Below are positions 15,012 to 23,315 of a stretch of 32,533 nucleotides of DNA, piece by piece. Every line of letters starts with the position of its first letter. Position 1 is the stretch's first letter. The stretch spans positions 1 through 32,533 of the forward strand of contig LGFL01000013.1 in NCBI GenBank assembly GCA_001508855.1, in the 5' to 3' direction. Both the position numbers and the translations under genes were made by a program. The DNA is from Thermoanaerobacterales bacterium 50_218. Lineage in GTDB: Bacteria; Bacillota; DSM-12270; Thermacetogeniales; Thermacetogeniaceae. Under the pieces are notes generated by a model, which was not told the DNA's origin, did no database searches, and saw only the letters and a program-made list of their open reading frames with translations.

Positions 15012-16244
15012 CTACCTGCGGATGCGCTGCCACAACTTCTTTAGCAGGCTCCCGCTCGCGTAATCAACATTTGCCGGATCACCGGGATCAGGCACCGGGA
15101 TCACCCCCAAAGGCTCCCCAGACCTGCGGTAAACCTGCAGCCGCACTAGGTGGGTCTGCCCAGAAACATACTCGAGCTCGAAACTGCTTCCTGCTAAAGC
15201 CAGCACCTGAGCAAGCTCCACCCTTGAGTTGACACTAAAGTGGTCGATGCTGAGGATCACATCCCCAGGGCGCAGCCTAACCCGATCAGCAGGGGAACCC
15301 CTGATCACATCGAGAACCATCACCCCACGACCTGGAGCCACAAACCTGGAAGGCCCTTTGAGTTCTGAATTGCGCCCGATGTAGATGACCGCTTCGTGAC
15401 CGAGGGGAGAAAACAAAGCGGGAAGAACCGCCAGTTGGGGAAAATGGGATGCCACAACCGCCAGCCCCAGGAGAATGAGACTAAAGACAGAAAGGTTGAG
15501 AGCTGAGTGCCTGGTCTTCTCGCGGGGAAGACGGGTCAAGGCCACCTCTCCGTACCCTAAAGCAGCAACAACAGGAAAGATCCCATAAATCACTTCCGCA
15601 GAACCCCATTCTCCCCAGGGTCTGATCAGCGGCCACCAATCCGGCATCCTGATGATCTCTCCCCCAGCTTCAGGAGGCAAGTTGACAAAAGTTGCCATCA
15701 CAGCCAAAGGAATCGGCCAGAATTTCTGGAGATTGAACCCTCCAACAACCTGCCCGAAGTAGTTGCGGACATAAACAGGTAAGGGATCAATATGACCACT
15801 GATAAGGATGAGCACGCTTTCCACAAGGTGCAAAATGGCCACCAGACCCATCAGGGAGGGAATATCAACCTTCGGGTGACCAGTGATCAGGGAAAACAGG
15901 GCGAGAATTCCGCCCGCATAGGAAAAACACAAAAATCTGGGGTTGATCAGCATCAAAAAAATCGCCAGCAACCAGAGGTAACCGATCCCCAAACCACTGA
16001 TCGATACCCCAAAAAAGACCATCAGGAGACTCCCCACCAGCCCACCGATGATTCCGTAGCCGATAGCAGCAGCCACAACCGGGAAAACCGGGTGACGCAC
16101 TCCAAAAAGCGCTTCTTTGCTCTTCTGCATCTTCTGGTACTGCAGCCAGATGAGGATAACCACCAACCAGAAAAAAGGAGAAGTCAAAACCCCAAGAAAA
16201 GACCTGCCGACAAGTGGCAAAACTTTAGCCCAAGGGAACCCCAT
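15012..16244 (-). CDS. PDZ-domain polytopic membrane protein, MinJ-like
   Basis: This 410-residue protein has about eight membrane helices in its first 280 residues and a PDZ domain near the C-terminus (about 295-375: GVMVLDVIRGSPADRVRLRP, then GDVILSIDH). The architecture and the neighbours match Bacillus MinJ (YvjD), encoded beside ftsEX and ctpB, which bridges DivIVA and MinD in division-site placement. The homology is suggested by layout rather than a clear signature, so it could also be a general PDZ membrane adaptor. The ATG (16242-16244) is 9 bases from TAGGAGG. That ribosome site overlaps the stop codon of the protease gene, so translation is probably coupled. Confidence 0.75.
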   Translation of the reverse strand: MGFPWAKVLPLVGRSFLGVLTSPFFWLVVILIWLQYQKMQKSKEALFGVRHPVFPVVAAAIGYGIIGGLVGSLLMVFFGVSISGLGIGYLWLLAIFLMLINPRFLCFSYAGGILALFSLITGHPKVDIPSLMGLVAILHLVESVLILISGHIDPLPVYVRNYFGQVVGGFNLQKFWPIPLAVMATFVNLPPEAGGEIIRMPDWWPLIRPWGEWGSAEVIYGIFPVVAALGYGEVALTRLPREKTRHSALNLSVFSLILLGLAVVASHFPQLAVLPALFSPLGHEAVIYIGRNSELKGPSRFVAPGRGVMVLDVIRGSPADRVRLRPGDVILSIDHFSVNSRVELAQVLALAGSSFELEYVSGQTHLVRLQVYRRSGEPLGVIPVPDPGDPANVDYASGSLLKKLWQRIRR

Positions 16245-16257
16245 TGTCAAATGCCTC

Positions 16258-17427
16258 CTAGGCAGCCGCTCTTCGAGAGCCCTGAAGGATCTCCTCGAGG
16301 ACCTCTACAGCCTTCTCCAGTTGTATGTCCTCGTCTTCTCCAGCAGGTTGTTCGACATAAACATCAGGCTCGATTCCCTTTCCGTGGATATCCCTCCCCT
16401 TCGGGGTCAAATACTTGTCAGTTGTCAGCTTAACTCCGAGATCGTCACCAATGGTGAACACCGTCTGTACAAGACCTTTACCAAAGGTGCGGGTTCCCAC
16501 GAGGATCCCGCTCCCGGAATCCTTGATCGCCCCGGCAACAATTTCCGAAGCACTGGCACTCCCTTCATTGATCAGCACCACAAGGGGAACAGTGACCTGC
16601 TTGCTGTGGGAAGACTTCCAGACCTCCTCACTACCTCCCCGGTGCACGATCCGCACAACCGGACCCTCGGGAATAAAGCAGCCGGCAAGCTCCACAGCAG
16701 CGTGGAGATCGCCCCCGGGATTGTCCCGCAGGTCAAGGATAAGACCGCGATAACCCTCTTCTTCGAGGGAGGCAAGTGCTTCCTGCAACTGAAGGATGGT
16801 GCTCGTTCTGTTGAAGTGGAGCACCCTGATGTAGCCAAGCCCTGGGTGACCTGAAAGCATTCTCCAGGTTACTGAAGGAATGGTGATCTCGTCTCTGACG
16901 ATCTGAAAGTCGACATACCTGTTTTCATCCTGACGCCAGACCTTAAAAGAAACCTTTGTTCCCGGTTCCCCGCGCAACAGTTGGGCAGCCTCGATCAAAG
17001 TAATCCTTTCTGTATTTTTTCCCTCGATCTCCACGATAATGTCTCCACTCTTAACTCCGGCGCGGTCAGCAGGCGTCCCCGGCAATGGGGCCACAACAAC
17101 CAGCCTCTTCTCCTCATCGAGGTCGATCTCTACCCCGATTCCCCCAAATGAGCCCTCAATCTGGAGGTTCAGCTCCCGATAAAGGTCTTCATCGAGATAA
17201 ACAGAATAAGGATCTCCGAGGGCATCCACCATCCCTCGAACCGCCCCCTCGATCAGGGTGGCGGTACTCACTGGCTTCAGGTACTCCCTTTTAATCAGAA
17301 CAAAGGTTTTGATGAAGGTGAGGATGTGGTTATCCCGCGCCCAAAGAAAAAAAAGCCAAAAACCGCTTCCCAATACCAGGAGGATAAGGAACCCTGCAGC
17401 AACTAAGGCCAAGCGCTGTTTCAGCAT
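16258..17427 (-). CDS. ctpB: S41-family carboxy-terminal processing protease
   Basis: This 389-residue protease is anchored by one N-terminal helix (about residues 8-30) and acts outside the membrane. Domain order: linker, PDZ (about 90-180, with GSFGGIGVEI and GTPADRAGVKSGDIIVEI), and the S41 catalytic domain. The Ser-Lys dyad is visible: Ser292 in NEGSASASEI and Lys317 in TFGKG, 25 residues apart as in Bacillus CtpB. RDNPGGD is also conserved. The ATG (17425-17427) is 5 bases after GGGAGG; a GTG two codons earlier overlaps it. It follows the M23 hydrolase and precedes the MinJ-like gene, as in other Firmicutes. It probably processes envelope or division proteins; substrates are unknown. Confidence 0.92.
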   Translation of the reverse strand: MLKQRLALVAAGFLILLVLGSGFWLFFLWARDNHILTFIKTFVLIKREYLKPVSTATLIEGAVRGMVDALGDPYSVYLDEDLYRELNLQIEGSFGGIGVEIDLDEEKRLVVVAPLPGTPADRAGVKSGDIIVEIEGKNTERITLIEAAQLLRGEPGTKVSFKVWRQDENRYVDFQIVRDEITIPSVTWRMLSGHPGLGYIRVLHFNRTSTILQLQEALASLEEEGYRGLILDLRDNPGGDLHAAVELAGCFIPEGPVVRIVHRGGSEEVWKSSHSKQVTVPLVVLINEGSASASEIVAGAIKDSGSGILVGTRTFGKGLVQTVFTIGDDLGVKLTTDKYLTPKGRDIHGKGIEPDVYVEQPAGEDEDIQLEKAVEVLEEILQGSRRAAA

Positions 17428-17519
17428 CTCCACCTCCCAAAAAGGCCATCTCCCTTACTATATGTCAAATTTTGCCCAAATATTAATTTAAGCAAACATC
17501 GCCCTCAAAAATGATCCAG

Positions 17520-17559
17520 GTTATCCTTGCGCTCGCTCCCTTCGCAATGTAAGGATAAC
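17520..17559. repeat. 9-bp inverted repeat between the M23 and S41 genes
   Basis: GTTATCCTT (17520-17528) and AAGGATAAC (17551-17559) form a perfect inverted repeat with a 22-base spacer. On the minus strand the second arm is followed, after eight bases, by ATTTTTG. It could be a weak terminator for the M23 gene or an operator ahead of the protease gene. The 181-base gap it sits in holds no gene. Confidence 0.45.
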
Positions 17560-17608
17560 AAAAGCAACAAATGGTCTAATAGGCGAACCTTCTCTATTTA
17601 CATACAAT

Positions 17609-18745
17609 TTATAAGTAGTTATTGGGGTTCTGAGGATTTCCATTGACCCGCACTTCGAAGTGCAAATGCGGACCTGTGCTCCAGCCAGTGCTCCCAATGC
17701 GGCCAATGGTCTGGCCCTGCTTCACCTGTTGACCGTTCTGGACACTGATGCTGGAAAGGTGGGCGTAAAGAGTGGAGTAGCCTCCTCCATGGTCGATAAC
17801 AACTACCTTCCCGTATCCACCCAACCAGCCGGTATAAATCACAGTACCACCGTCAGAAGCAACAACAGGAGCCCCAGTCGGGGCAGCGATGTCGATTCCT
17901 GTGTGCATGCGGTACTGGTGGAGAATCGGGTGGTAACGCATCCCATAATTGGAAGTAATCCTGCTGTAACCAGGCACCGGCCAGATGAAACGCCCAGTCC
18001 CCTGACGGCCAGATTTCGACTGCAGTTGCTGAATGATCTGGGTGAGCCGCCTGGAGGTAGCCTCCAGTTCGTCAAGTGCCCTTTCGTAGGCTTCCTTCTC
18101 TGTTTCCAGCCTGTTTAACAATTCCTTCCGCTCAGAGGTGCGGGCAGCCAAGTACTTCTTTCTGAGGCTCGTCCGCTCCCGCAGAACTGCCAGTTGCTGC
18201 TTCTTTTCTTCCAGCCTTTTCTTTTTCTCCGCAATCTGGTCACGCTTTGCCGCCAGTTCCTCCATCAACTTGATGTCCTGTTCAGCAATCTTTTGCATCA
18301 TGTCGAGGCGAGTGAGAAAATCGGTGACACTCGTAGCCTGAAGCAGCACCTCCAGATAAGAAACCCGTCCCTCGGTGTAGATGTCTCGCAGTCGCTGGTG
18401 GAGGATCTGGGTGCGTTCTTCCAGGTCAGCTTCCGCCTTCTGAAGCTCCTTCGTGGTCACAGTTATTTCTTTTTCGACCTGGGCCAGCTCACTATTCAAC
18501 CTCTGGAGTTCCTGCTCAGTCTGGTCGATGTCCTGCTCCAGTTCTTCAAGCTCCTGAAGCACTGTTTTCTGCTTTTCCTTGGTTTCCGCAATCTGTTTCT
18601 TACGCAACTCGATCATCTTGTTGACTTTTTCTAACTCCTTCTTGTACTCATCGAGTTGCGAAGCCCAACCAGGTAAGATAATGCCCAGGGTAAAAACTGC
18701 TCCCAAAAGCAAGGCCAGAAAAACCCGGAAACCTCTTCCCCGCAT
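17609..18745 (-). CDS. M23 peptidoglycan hydrolase with coiled coil (PcsB/EnvC-like)
   Basis: This 378-residue secreted protein has a signal peptide (residues 1-29, GFRVFLALLLGAVF then PGWAS), a long coiled coil (about 31-245) and a LytM/M23 zinc peptidase domain (about 250-378). The zinc ligands are all present: H281 and D285 in HTGID, then H329, and H360/H362 in HLHF. A catalytic LytM domain should therefore cut peptidoglycan cross-bridges. Proteins of this build (PcsB, CwlO, EnvC) dock through the coiled coil to the FtsX outer loop and are activated by FtsEX; ftsX lies just upstream, 31 bases away. The ATG is preceded by GGGGGAAGAGG. Low-level antisense frames in the coiled coil are shadows. 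Confidence 0.93.
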   Translation of the reverse strand: MRGRGFRVFLALLLGAVFTLGIILPGWASQLDEYKKELEKVNKMIELRKKQIAETKEKQKTVLQELEELEQDIDQTEQELQRLNSELAQVEKEITVTTKELQKAEADLEERTQILHQRLRDIYTEGRVSYLEVLLQATSVTDFLTRLDMMQKIAEQDIKLMEELAAKRDQIAEKKKRLEEKKQQLAVLRERTSLRKKYLAARTSERKELLNRLETEKEAYERALDELEATSRRLTQIIQQLQSKSGRQGTGRFIWPVPGYSRITSNYGMRYHPILHQYRMHTGIDIAAPTGAPVVASDGGTVIYTGWLGGYGKVVVIDHGGGYSTLYAHLSSISVQNGQQVKQGQTIGRIGSTGWSTGPHLHFEVRVNGNPQNPNNYL

Positions 18746-18776
18746 CGTCCTCTTCCCCCTGACTCAAACTCCAGGT

Positions 18777-19664
18777 CTACACCCGCAAGTAGCGGTGGAT
18801 GGAAATAAAACTACCAGCAACACCGAGACCAACACCTATTCCCAGAAGGCCGCCAAAAAGCCTGAAGAGAACCGAAGGATCCCTCACGAGAGGGAGGAAT
18901 GCGAGCACTTCCCCGATCCTGCTAACAAGGGCACCATAGGAAAAATAGAGAACCGCGATCGCCAGCAGTGCTCCACAACCACCGAGAATGATCCCCTCAA
19001 ACAGGAACGGTGAGCGCACAAACCAGTCCGTCGCTCCCACATACTTCATGATACTGATTTCCTTGCGCCTGGCAAACATCGTCAGCCGGATCGTCGTGGC
19101 AATCAAGAAAACGGCACAAATGCCCAGCATCCCCATTAGAGATATGCTGATCAACCGCACCCACCCAGTGAGCTTGAAGAGCTTCTCGACGATCTCTTGC
19201 CCATAGCGGACCTTCTCCACACCAGGCAGACGAGAAACAGCAGCGGCAACAGCGGCCACCTGACGTGGTTCGACAGTACGGATCCTGTAAGCATCGGGAA
19301 GGGGGTTCACCCCTCCCAAGCTCTCTCTGAGGAGTTTTTCCTTGCCCAACTGCTTTTCCAGAGAAGCAAGGGCCTCTTCCTTGGAAATGAACTCAACCTC
19401 CTCTACCCCAGAGATCCTGAAGATCTGAGTTTTGAGAGCCCTGGCAGCATCTTCGTCGAGCTCAGGCTCCAGGTAAGCCATGATTTCCACATTGGACTCC
19501 ACCATACTGGCAATATGGTTGGTGTTGACGAAAAGCAGAACAGAGACTCCCAGAATCAGCAGAGAAACTGCCGTTGTTCCCACTGCCGCCAGATTAAGCC
19601 AGCCGTTGCGCCTGAGAGAAGTGCAGGCCTCCTGGAGGACATAGAGAATGATCCTAAGTCGCAT
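18777..19664 (-). CDS. ftsX: Cell division ABC-transporter-like membrane subunit FtsX
   Basis: This 295-residue protein has four membrane helices (one near residue 25-45, three in the C-terminal half) and a large extracellular loop between the first two. That loop carries EIMAYLEPELDEDAARAL and the GVEEVEFISKEEALA pattern typical of FtsX. The MFARRKEISIMKYVGATDWFVRS segment before helix 3 is the family's coupling region. The ATG at 19662-19664 is chosen because it gives the usual N-terminus [24 protein letters not shown] 11 codons earlier only extends into ftsE. It overlaps ftsE by 11 bases, so the two are translationally coupled. Confidence 0.95.
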   Translation of the reverse strand: MRLRIILYVLQEACTSLRRNGWLNLAAVGTTAVSLLILGVSVLLFVNTNHIASMVESNVEIMAYLEPELDEDAARALKTQIFRISGVEEVEFISKEEALASLEKQLGKEKLLRESLGGVNPLPDAYRIRTVEPRQVAAVAAAVSRLPGVEKVRYGQEIVEKLFKLTGWVRLISISLMGMLGICAVFLIATTIRLTMFARRKEISIMKYVGATDWFVRSPFLFEGIILGGCGALLAIAVLYFSYGALVSRIGEVLAFLPLVRDPSVLFRLFGGLLGIGVGLGVAGSFISIHRYLRV

Positions 19665-20361
19665 GGGCGTAGGCACCCCGGTACTCGTCCCGGACAATCC
19701 TGCCGCGATCGAGGGCGATCACCCGCTGGCGCAAGCTGTCAACGATCTCTCTGGCATGGGTAGCGATGATCATCGTTGTTCCCTGGCGGTTAATTTCCTG
19801 GAGGTAATTGATGATCTCCCAGGAGGTATCAAGATCGAGATTTCCGGTTGGCTCATCAGCGATGATTACTGACGGCCTGTTGACGAGGGCGCGGGCAATG
19901 GCAACCCGCTGCTGCTCCCCACCGGAAAGCTGGTGGGGATACATCCGCATCCTGTCTGTGAGCCCGACAATCTCCAATACTTCCGGAACACGGCGCTTGA
20001 TCTCGGCGCGCCCCGCCCCGACGACCTTCATGGCAAAAGCCACATTTTCGTAAACCGTCCTGTCAGGCAGGAGCCGGAAGTCCTGAAAAACCATCCCGAT
20101 CTGGCGCCTCAGATAAGGGACTTCCCGGCGCTTCATCCGTACCAGGCTTCTGCCGCAGACGTAAATCTGTCCCTTTGTGGGGAGCTCTTCCCGAAAAATG
20201 AGCTTGAGCAGTGTCGATTTACCAGCACCACTGGGGCCAACGATGAAAACAAATTCTCCCCTCTGGATCTGTAAGGTAATCCCCTGCAAGGCTTTAACCC
20301 CGTTCGGATAGTGCTTGGAAACGTTAAAGAATTGGATCAACGAAATCACCCCAAATTCCAT
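19654..20361 (-). CDS. ftsE: Cell division ATP-binding protein FtsE
   Basis: This 235-residue ABC ATPase energises FtsX to control peptidoglycan hydrolases. Walker [10 protein letters not shown], signature [14 protein letters not shown], Walker [13 protein letters not shown] and the switch His in IIATHA are intact. The ATG at 20359-20361 is 5 bases after AGGAG. A TTG at 20338-20340 would give the family-typical [14 protein letters not shown] and also has GGGGTGAT before it, so it is a serious alternative. The longer open frame upstream would read through a terminator hairpin and is rejected. It is the first gene of the ftsE-ftsX-M23-S41-MinJ-like cluster. Confidence 0.95.
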   Translation of the reverse strand: MEFGVISLIQFFNVSKHYPNGVKALQGITLQIQRGEFVFIVGPSGAGKSTLLKLIFREELPTKGQIYVCGRSLVRMKRREVPYLRRQIGMVFQDFRLLPDRTVYENVAFAMKVVGAGRAEIKRRVPEVLEIVGLTDRMRMYPHQLSGGEQQRVAIARALVNRPSVIIADEPTGNLDLDTSWEIINYLQEINRQGTTMIIATHAREIVDSLRQRVIALDRGRIVRDEYRGAYAHAT

Positions 20362-20370
20362 TCCGTCTCC

Positions 20371-20410
20371 TAAAAATTCGAACAACTCCGCTACTTGCGA
20401 AGTTGTTCGA
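20371..20410 (-). terminator. Terminator or attenuator between the transketolase genes and ftsE
   Basis: On the minus strand a perfect 10-bp stem, TCGAACAACT (arm 20401-20410) with AGTTGTTCGA (arm 20378-20387), encloses 13 bases. It is followed at once by ATTTTTA and then by the ftsE ribosome site. It would end the upstream transcript; if read-through is regulated, it could act as an attenuator for ftsEX. Confidence 0.75.
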
Positions 20411-20468
20411 CACAAAACGTAAATTTCCTTTTTTCTTTCTCGGAAAAATTTCACATCAAGCCTGTTCT

Positions 20469-21443
20469 CTATTTCCCAAGCAAGCAATCCCGACGCTTCT
20501 GGACAATCTCCACCGCTCTGATGATGTCGTCTGCTGTAAGACCAAAGGCCTTCATGAGTTCATCAGGTTTGCCAGACTCTCCAAAACGGTCGCGAATCCC
20601 AACCCTGACGAGAGGTGCAGGACAATGCTCTCCCAGAACCTCGGCTACTGCGCTCCCCAAACCCCCGTAAATCGTGTGCTCTTCAGCAGTGACCACAGCA
20701 CCCGTTTTCCGCGCCAGGCGGACAACAGTTTCCACATCGAGAGGTTTGATCGTGTGGACATTGACTACAGCCACCTGCGAACCCCTGGCAGCCAGTCTTT
20801 CAGCAGCTTTGAGCGCCTCCCCAACCATGATCCCGGTGGCGAAGATGACAGCATCTGAGCCTTCGCGCAAAACGACAGCCTCTCCAAATCGGAACTTATA
20901 GTCCTCACCAAAGAGCACAGGCACCGGAGGTCTCCCCAGACGCACGTATACTGGGCCGCGGTGGGCGACTGCTGCAGCGACTGCCTTTTTCGTCTCCGTG
21001 GCATCCGCAGGGACGATCACAGCCATGTTGGGGAGGGAACGCATCAAAGAAATGTCTTCGATCGCCTGGTGGGAAGCACCATCCTCACCAACGGTAATCC
21101 CCGCATGGCTAGCGATGATCTTGACATCAAGCGCCGGGTAGGCGATGGAATTCCGGATCTGGTCGTAGGCACGTCCAGTAGCAAAAACAGCGAATGTGCT
21201 CACACAAGGGATCTTGCCGGCAAGGGCGAGCCCGGCGGCAGTCCCCATCAGGTTCTGCTCAGCGATCCCCATGTTGAAAAACCGGTCTGGAAAAACCTTG
21301 GCAAACTCCGCCGTTTTCGTCGACTTGGAAAGATCGGCATCAAGAACCACGAGTTCAGGATAGCGTTTCCCTAATTCCACGAGCACCTGCCCGTAGGCTT
21401 CCCTGGTAGCAACTTTTCTCTGTCGAGATCCAGATTCCAGCAT
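20469..21443 (-). CDS. Transketolase, C-terminal subunit
   Basis: This 324-residue protein holds the pyrimidine-binding and C-terminal domains of a split transketolase. Visible features are the cofactor glutamate region FFNMGIAEQNLMGTAAGLAL, the substrate motif SHAGITVGEDGASHQ with catalytic histidines, and the C-terminal GLGSAVAEVL domain. Together with the next protein it transfers two-carbon units in the non-oxidative pentose phosphate pathway. ATG is preceded by GGAGGAG at spacing about 8. It follows the N-terminal subunit by 23 bases. Two-gene transketolases are common in Clostridia and archaea. A DXP-synthase-like role is unlikely because the halves are separate and short. Confidence 0.93.
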   Translation of the reverse strand: MLESGSRQRKVATREAYGQVLVELGKRYPELVVLDADLSKSTKTAEFAKVFPDRFFNMGIAEQNLMGTAAGLALAGKIPCVSTFAVFATGRAYDQIRNSIAYPALDVKIIASHAGITVGEDGASHQAIEDISLMRSLPNMAVIVPADATETKKAVAAAVAHRGPVYVRLGRPPVPVLFGEDYKFRFGEAVVLREGSDAVIFATGIMVGEALKAAERLAARGSQVAVVNVHTIKPLDVETVVRLARKTGAVVTAEEHTIYGGLGSAVAEVLGEHCPAPLVRVGIRDRFGESGKPDELMKAFGLTADDIIRAVEIVQKRRDCLLGK

Positions 21444-21466
21444 CTCTGTCTCCTCCGAACGATTTT

Positions 21467-22300
21467 CTATAATACCTTAAGCGCAGCGAGGGCCTCCTCG
21501 GCCTGCTCCTTGGTAGGGGCCTTCCCGTGCCAGTCAACCGCGTTTTCCATAAAAGGAACACCCTTCCCCTTGACAGTCCGGGCGATAACCAGGGAAGGCT
21601 TCCCTTGGACCCTTGCAGCCCAGGAAAAAGCCTCGAGAAGTTCCCGGAAGTTGTGGCCATCGCTCTCCCTGACTTCCCAGCCGAAAGACCTCCACTTTTC
21701 CGCAAGTGGGAGAGGAGAAAGAACCTCGGCAACAGGACCATCGATCTGCAAACCGTTGTAGTCAACAATCGCCGTCAAATTATCGGCCCGGTAATGGGCA
21801 GCAGCCATCGCTGCCTCCCAAACCTGGCCTTCCTGGATCTCCCCATCGCCAAGCAAAACGTAGACGCGATAATTTTTTCTATCAATCTTGCCGGCGAGGG
21901 CGATCCCCAGCCCGATTGAAAGACCTTGGCCCAAAGAACCTGTGGAAGCTTCCACACCCGGGACTTTGCGGAGATCAGGATGGCCCTGGAGGCGGCTGCC
22001 CAGCTTCCGCAGAGTAAGCAGTTCCTCCACTGGGAAAAAACCTTTCTCCGCGAGAGCGGCGTAAAGGAGTGGGGCGGCATGTCCTTTGCTGAGGACAAAG
22101 CGGTCACGATCAGGCCATGAAGGATTCCGGGGATCGAGACGCAGGACGTGGAAGTAAAGTGCGGTGACGATTTCGACGGCAGAAAGACTTCCTCCAGGAT
22201 GGCCTGACCCGGCCTCTGCCAGCATTCTGATGATGTGGCAGCGTAGGCAACGCGCTTTTTCTTCCAGGTATTTGATCAGCTTCTCCACTTCCTGGTTCAT
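21467..22300 (-). CDS. Transketolase, N-terminal (thiamine diphosphate-binding) subunit
   Basis: This 277-residue protein binds the diphosphate of thiamine diphosphate. The motif begins GDGEIQEGQVWEAAMAA and ends at VDYNG, about 30 residues on, and SGHPGGSLSAVEI and SKGHAAP near the N-terminus are transketolase hallmarks. The ATG is only two bases after AGGAG, closer than usual. A stronger GGAGG upstream precedes a tiny frame (ATG AAA AAG GAG AAA TGA) whose stop overlaps this ATG, so reinitiation may feed translation. It precedes the C-terminal subunit by 23 bases, and the two must assemble for activity. Confidence 0.93.
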   Translation of the reverse strand: MNQEVEKLIKYLEEKARCLRCHIIRMLAEAGSGHPGGSLSAVEIVTALYFHVLRLDPRNPSWPDRDRFVLSKGHAAPLLYAALAEKGFFPVEELLTLRKLGSRLQGHPDLRKVPGVEASTGSLGQGLSIGLGIALAGKIDRKNYRVYVLLGDGEIQEGQVWEAAMAAAHYRADNLTAIVDYNGLQIDGPVAEVLSPLPLAEKWRSFGWEVRESDGHNFRELLEAFSWAARVQGKPSLVIARTVKGKGVPFMENAVDWHGKAPTKEQAEEALAALKVL

Positions 22301-22333
22301 TTCTCCTTTTTCATCTCCTCCTGTTAATGATGC

Positions 22334-23185
22334 TTAAGAGAACCTTTTAAAGCCTTCTCCGATGACCTCATGGGCATTAGTAATGAAAACGAAGGCCTCG
22401 GGATCAATTTGATAGACCAGTTGCTTGAGGCGACTTTCCTCCGTTTTGCCGACAATACAAAGCAACATCGTCCTCTGTTCCCTTGTGTACATACCCTGCG
22501 CCTGAAGTGCGGTAACTCCCCGATCGAGTTCCTGAAACACAGCTTTGGTGATCTCTTCAGGAAACCGGGAAATGATAAAAGCAGCCTTGGCGTAACTGAG
22601 CCCTTCCTGAACAAGGTCGATCACCTTGCTGGTCGCCAGCAACCCCAGGAGGGCATAAAGCGCAAGTTCGGCGTCAAAAACAATGCCCGCCAGGCTAATT
22701 ACCACAAAGTCGGCCCCCAACAGGCCCTGACCAACGGTCACAGGAAAGTACTTGTGCAGCAAACGGGCAACCAGGTCTGTGCCCCCGGTTGTCCCCCGAG
22801 CCCGGAGGACGATGCCCATCCCGATGCCAGCAACGATGCCCCCGTAAATCGAGGCCAGGAGAAGATCGTTTGTAGGAACACCGAGATAAGGTTTCAAGAG
22901 CTCGACGAAAACCGAGGTCACGAGGGCACCGTAAAGGCTGCGAACAAAGACCTGGGGCCCCAGTTCCCTGTAAGAAAGAAGAAAAAGAGGAATGTTAACA
23001 ATCAGCAAGGTCCAGCCAACCGGAATCCCAAGAACGTGATAAATGATCGTGGCCAGACCGCTCACACCCCCGGCGGCGATCCTATTGGGAACGAGAAAAA
23101 CGTCGAGAGCCACTGCAATGATAATCGAACCCAGGGTGATCAGGATGTAATCCCGAACAACCGCCTTAGTCAAAAGTTTGCTCAA
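22334..23185 (-). CDS. YitT-family membrane protein (DUF161/DUF2179)
   Basis: This 283-residue protein has five to six membrane helices in residues 1-190 and a soluble C-terminal DUF2179 domain (about 215-275: RGVTALQAQGMYTREQRTML). The first segment has the family pattern FLVPNRIAAGGVSGLATIIYH, and RARGTTGGTDLVARLLHKY marks the second repeat. The start is a TTG with GAAGG close upstream, which is weak but gives the usual N-terminus. The family is widespread in Firmicutes; its transport substrate is not established. It lies 33 bases upstream of the transketolase genes and 130 bases downstream of the DUF2993 gene, a gap with a large hairpin. Confidence 0.88.
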   Translation of the reverse strand: MSKLLTKAVVRDYILITLGSIIIAVALDVFLVPNRIAAGGVSGLATIIYHVLGIPVGWTLLIVNIPLFLLSYRELGPQVFVRSLYGALVTSVFVELLKPYLGVPTNDLLLASIYGGIVAGIGMGIVLRARGTTGGTDLVARLLHKYFPVTVGQGLLGADFVVISLAGIVFDAELALYALLGLLATSKVIDLVQEGLSYAKAAFIISRFPEEITKAVFQELDRGVTALQAQGMYTREQRTMLLCIVGKTEESRLKQLVYQIDPEAFVFITNAHEVIGEGFKRFS

Positions 23186-23244
23186 AACCTTCTCACCCTA
23201 TCTCAAAACATGATTCCCCTCTCCACCTACCGATATTCTTCCCT

Positions 23245-23281
23245 GAGGAGGTCAATTTTCCCCAGGGGAAAACCCCTCCTC
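23245..23281 (-). other. Two-part hairpin upstream of the YitT gene
   Basis: An outer 7-bp stem (GAGGAGG 23245-23251 with CCTCCTC 23275-23281) surrounds an inner 8-bp stem (TTTTCCCC-A-GGGGAAAA, 23256-23272). No U-tract follows on either strand. It may terminate the prfB-DUF2993 transcript inefficiently or fold in the YitT leader. The role is unknown. Confidence 0.5.
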
Positions 23282-23315
23282 CGGCGATTGGGTCAGCTTT
23301 ATGGGTATCTGCCTT

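Noticed and set aside
20362-20487. Longer N-terminus for ftsE
   Set aside because: It would read through a terminator hairpin and adds residues absent from FtsE proteins.
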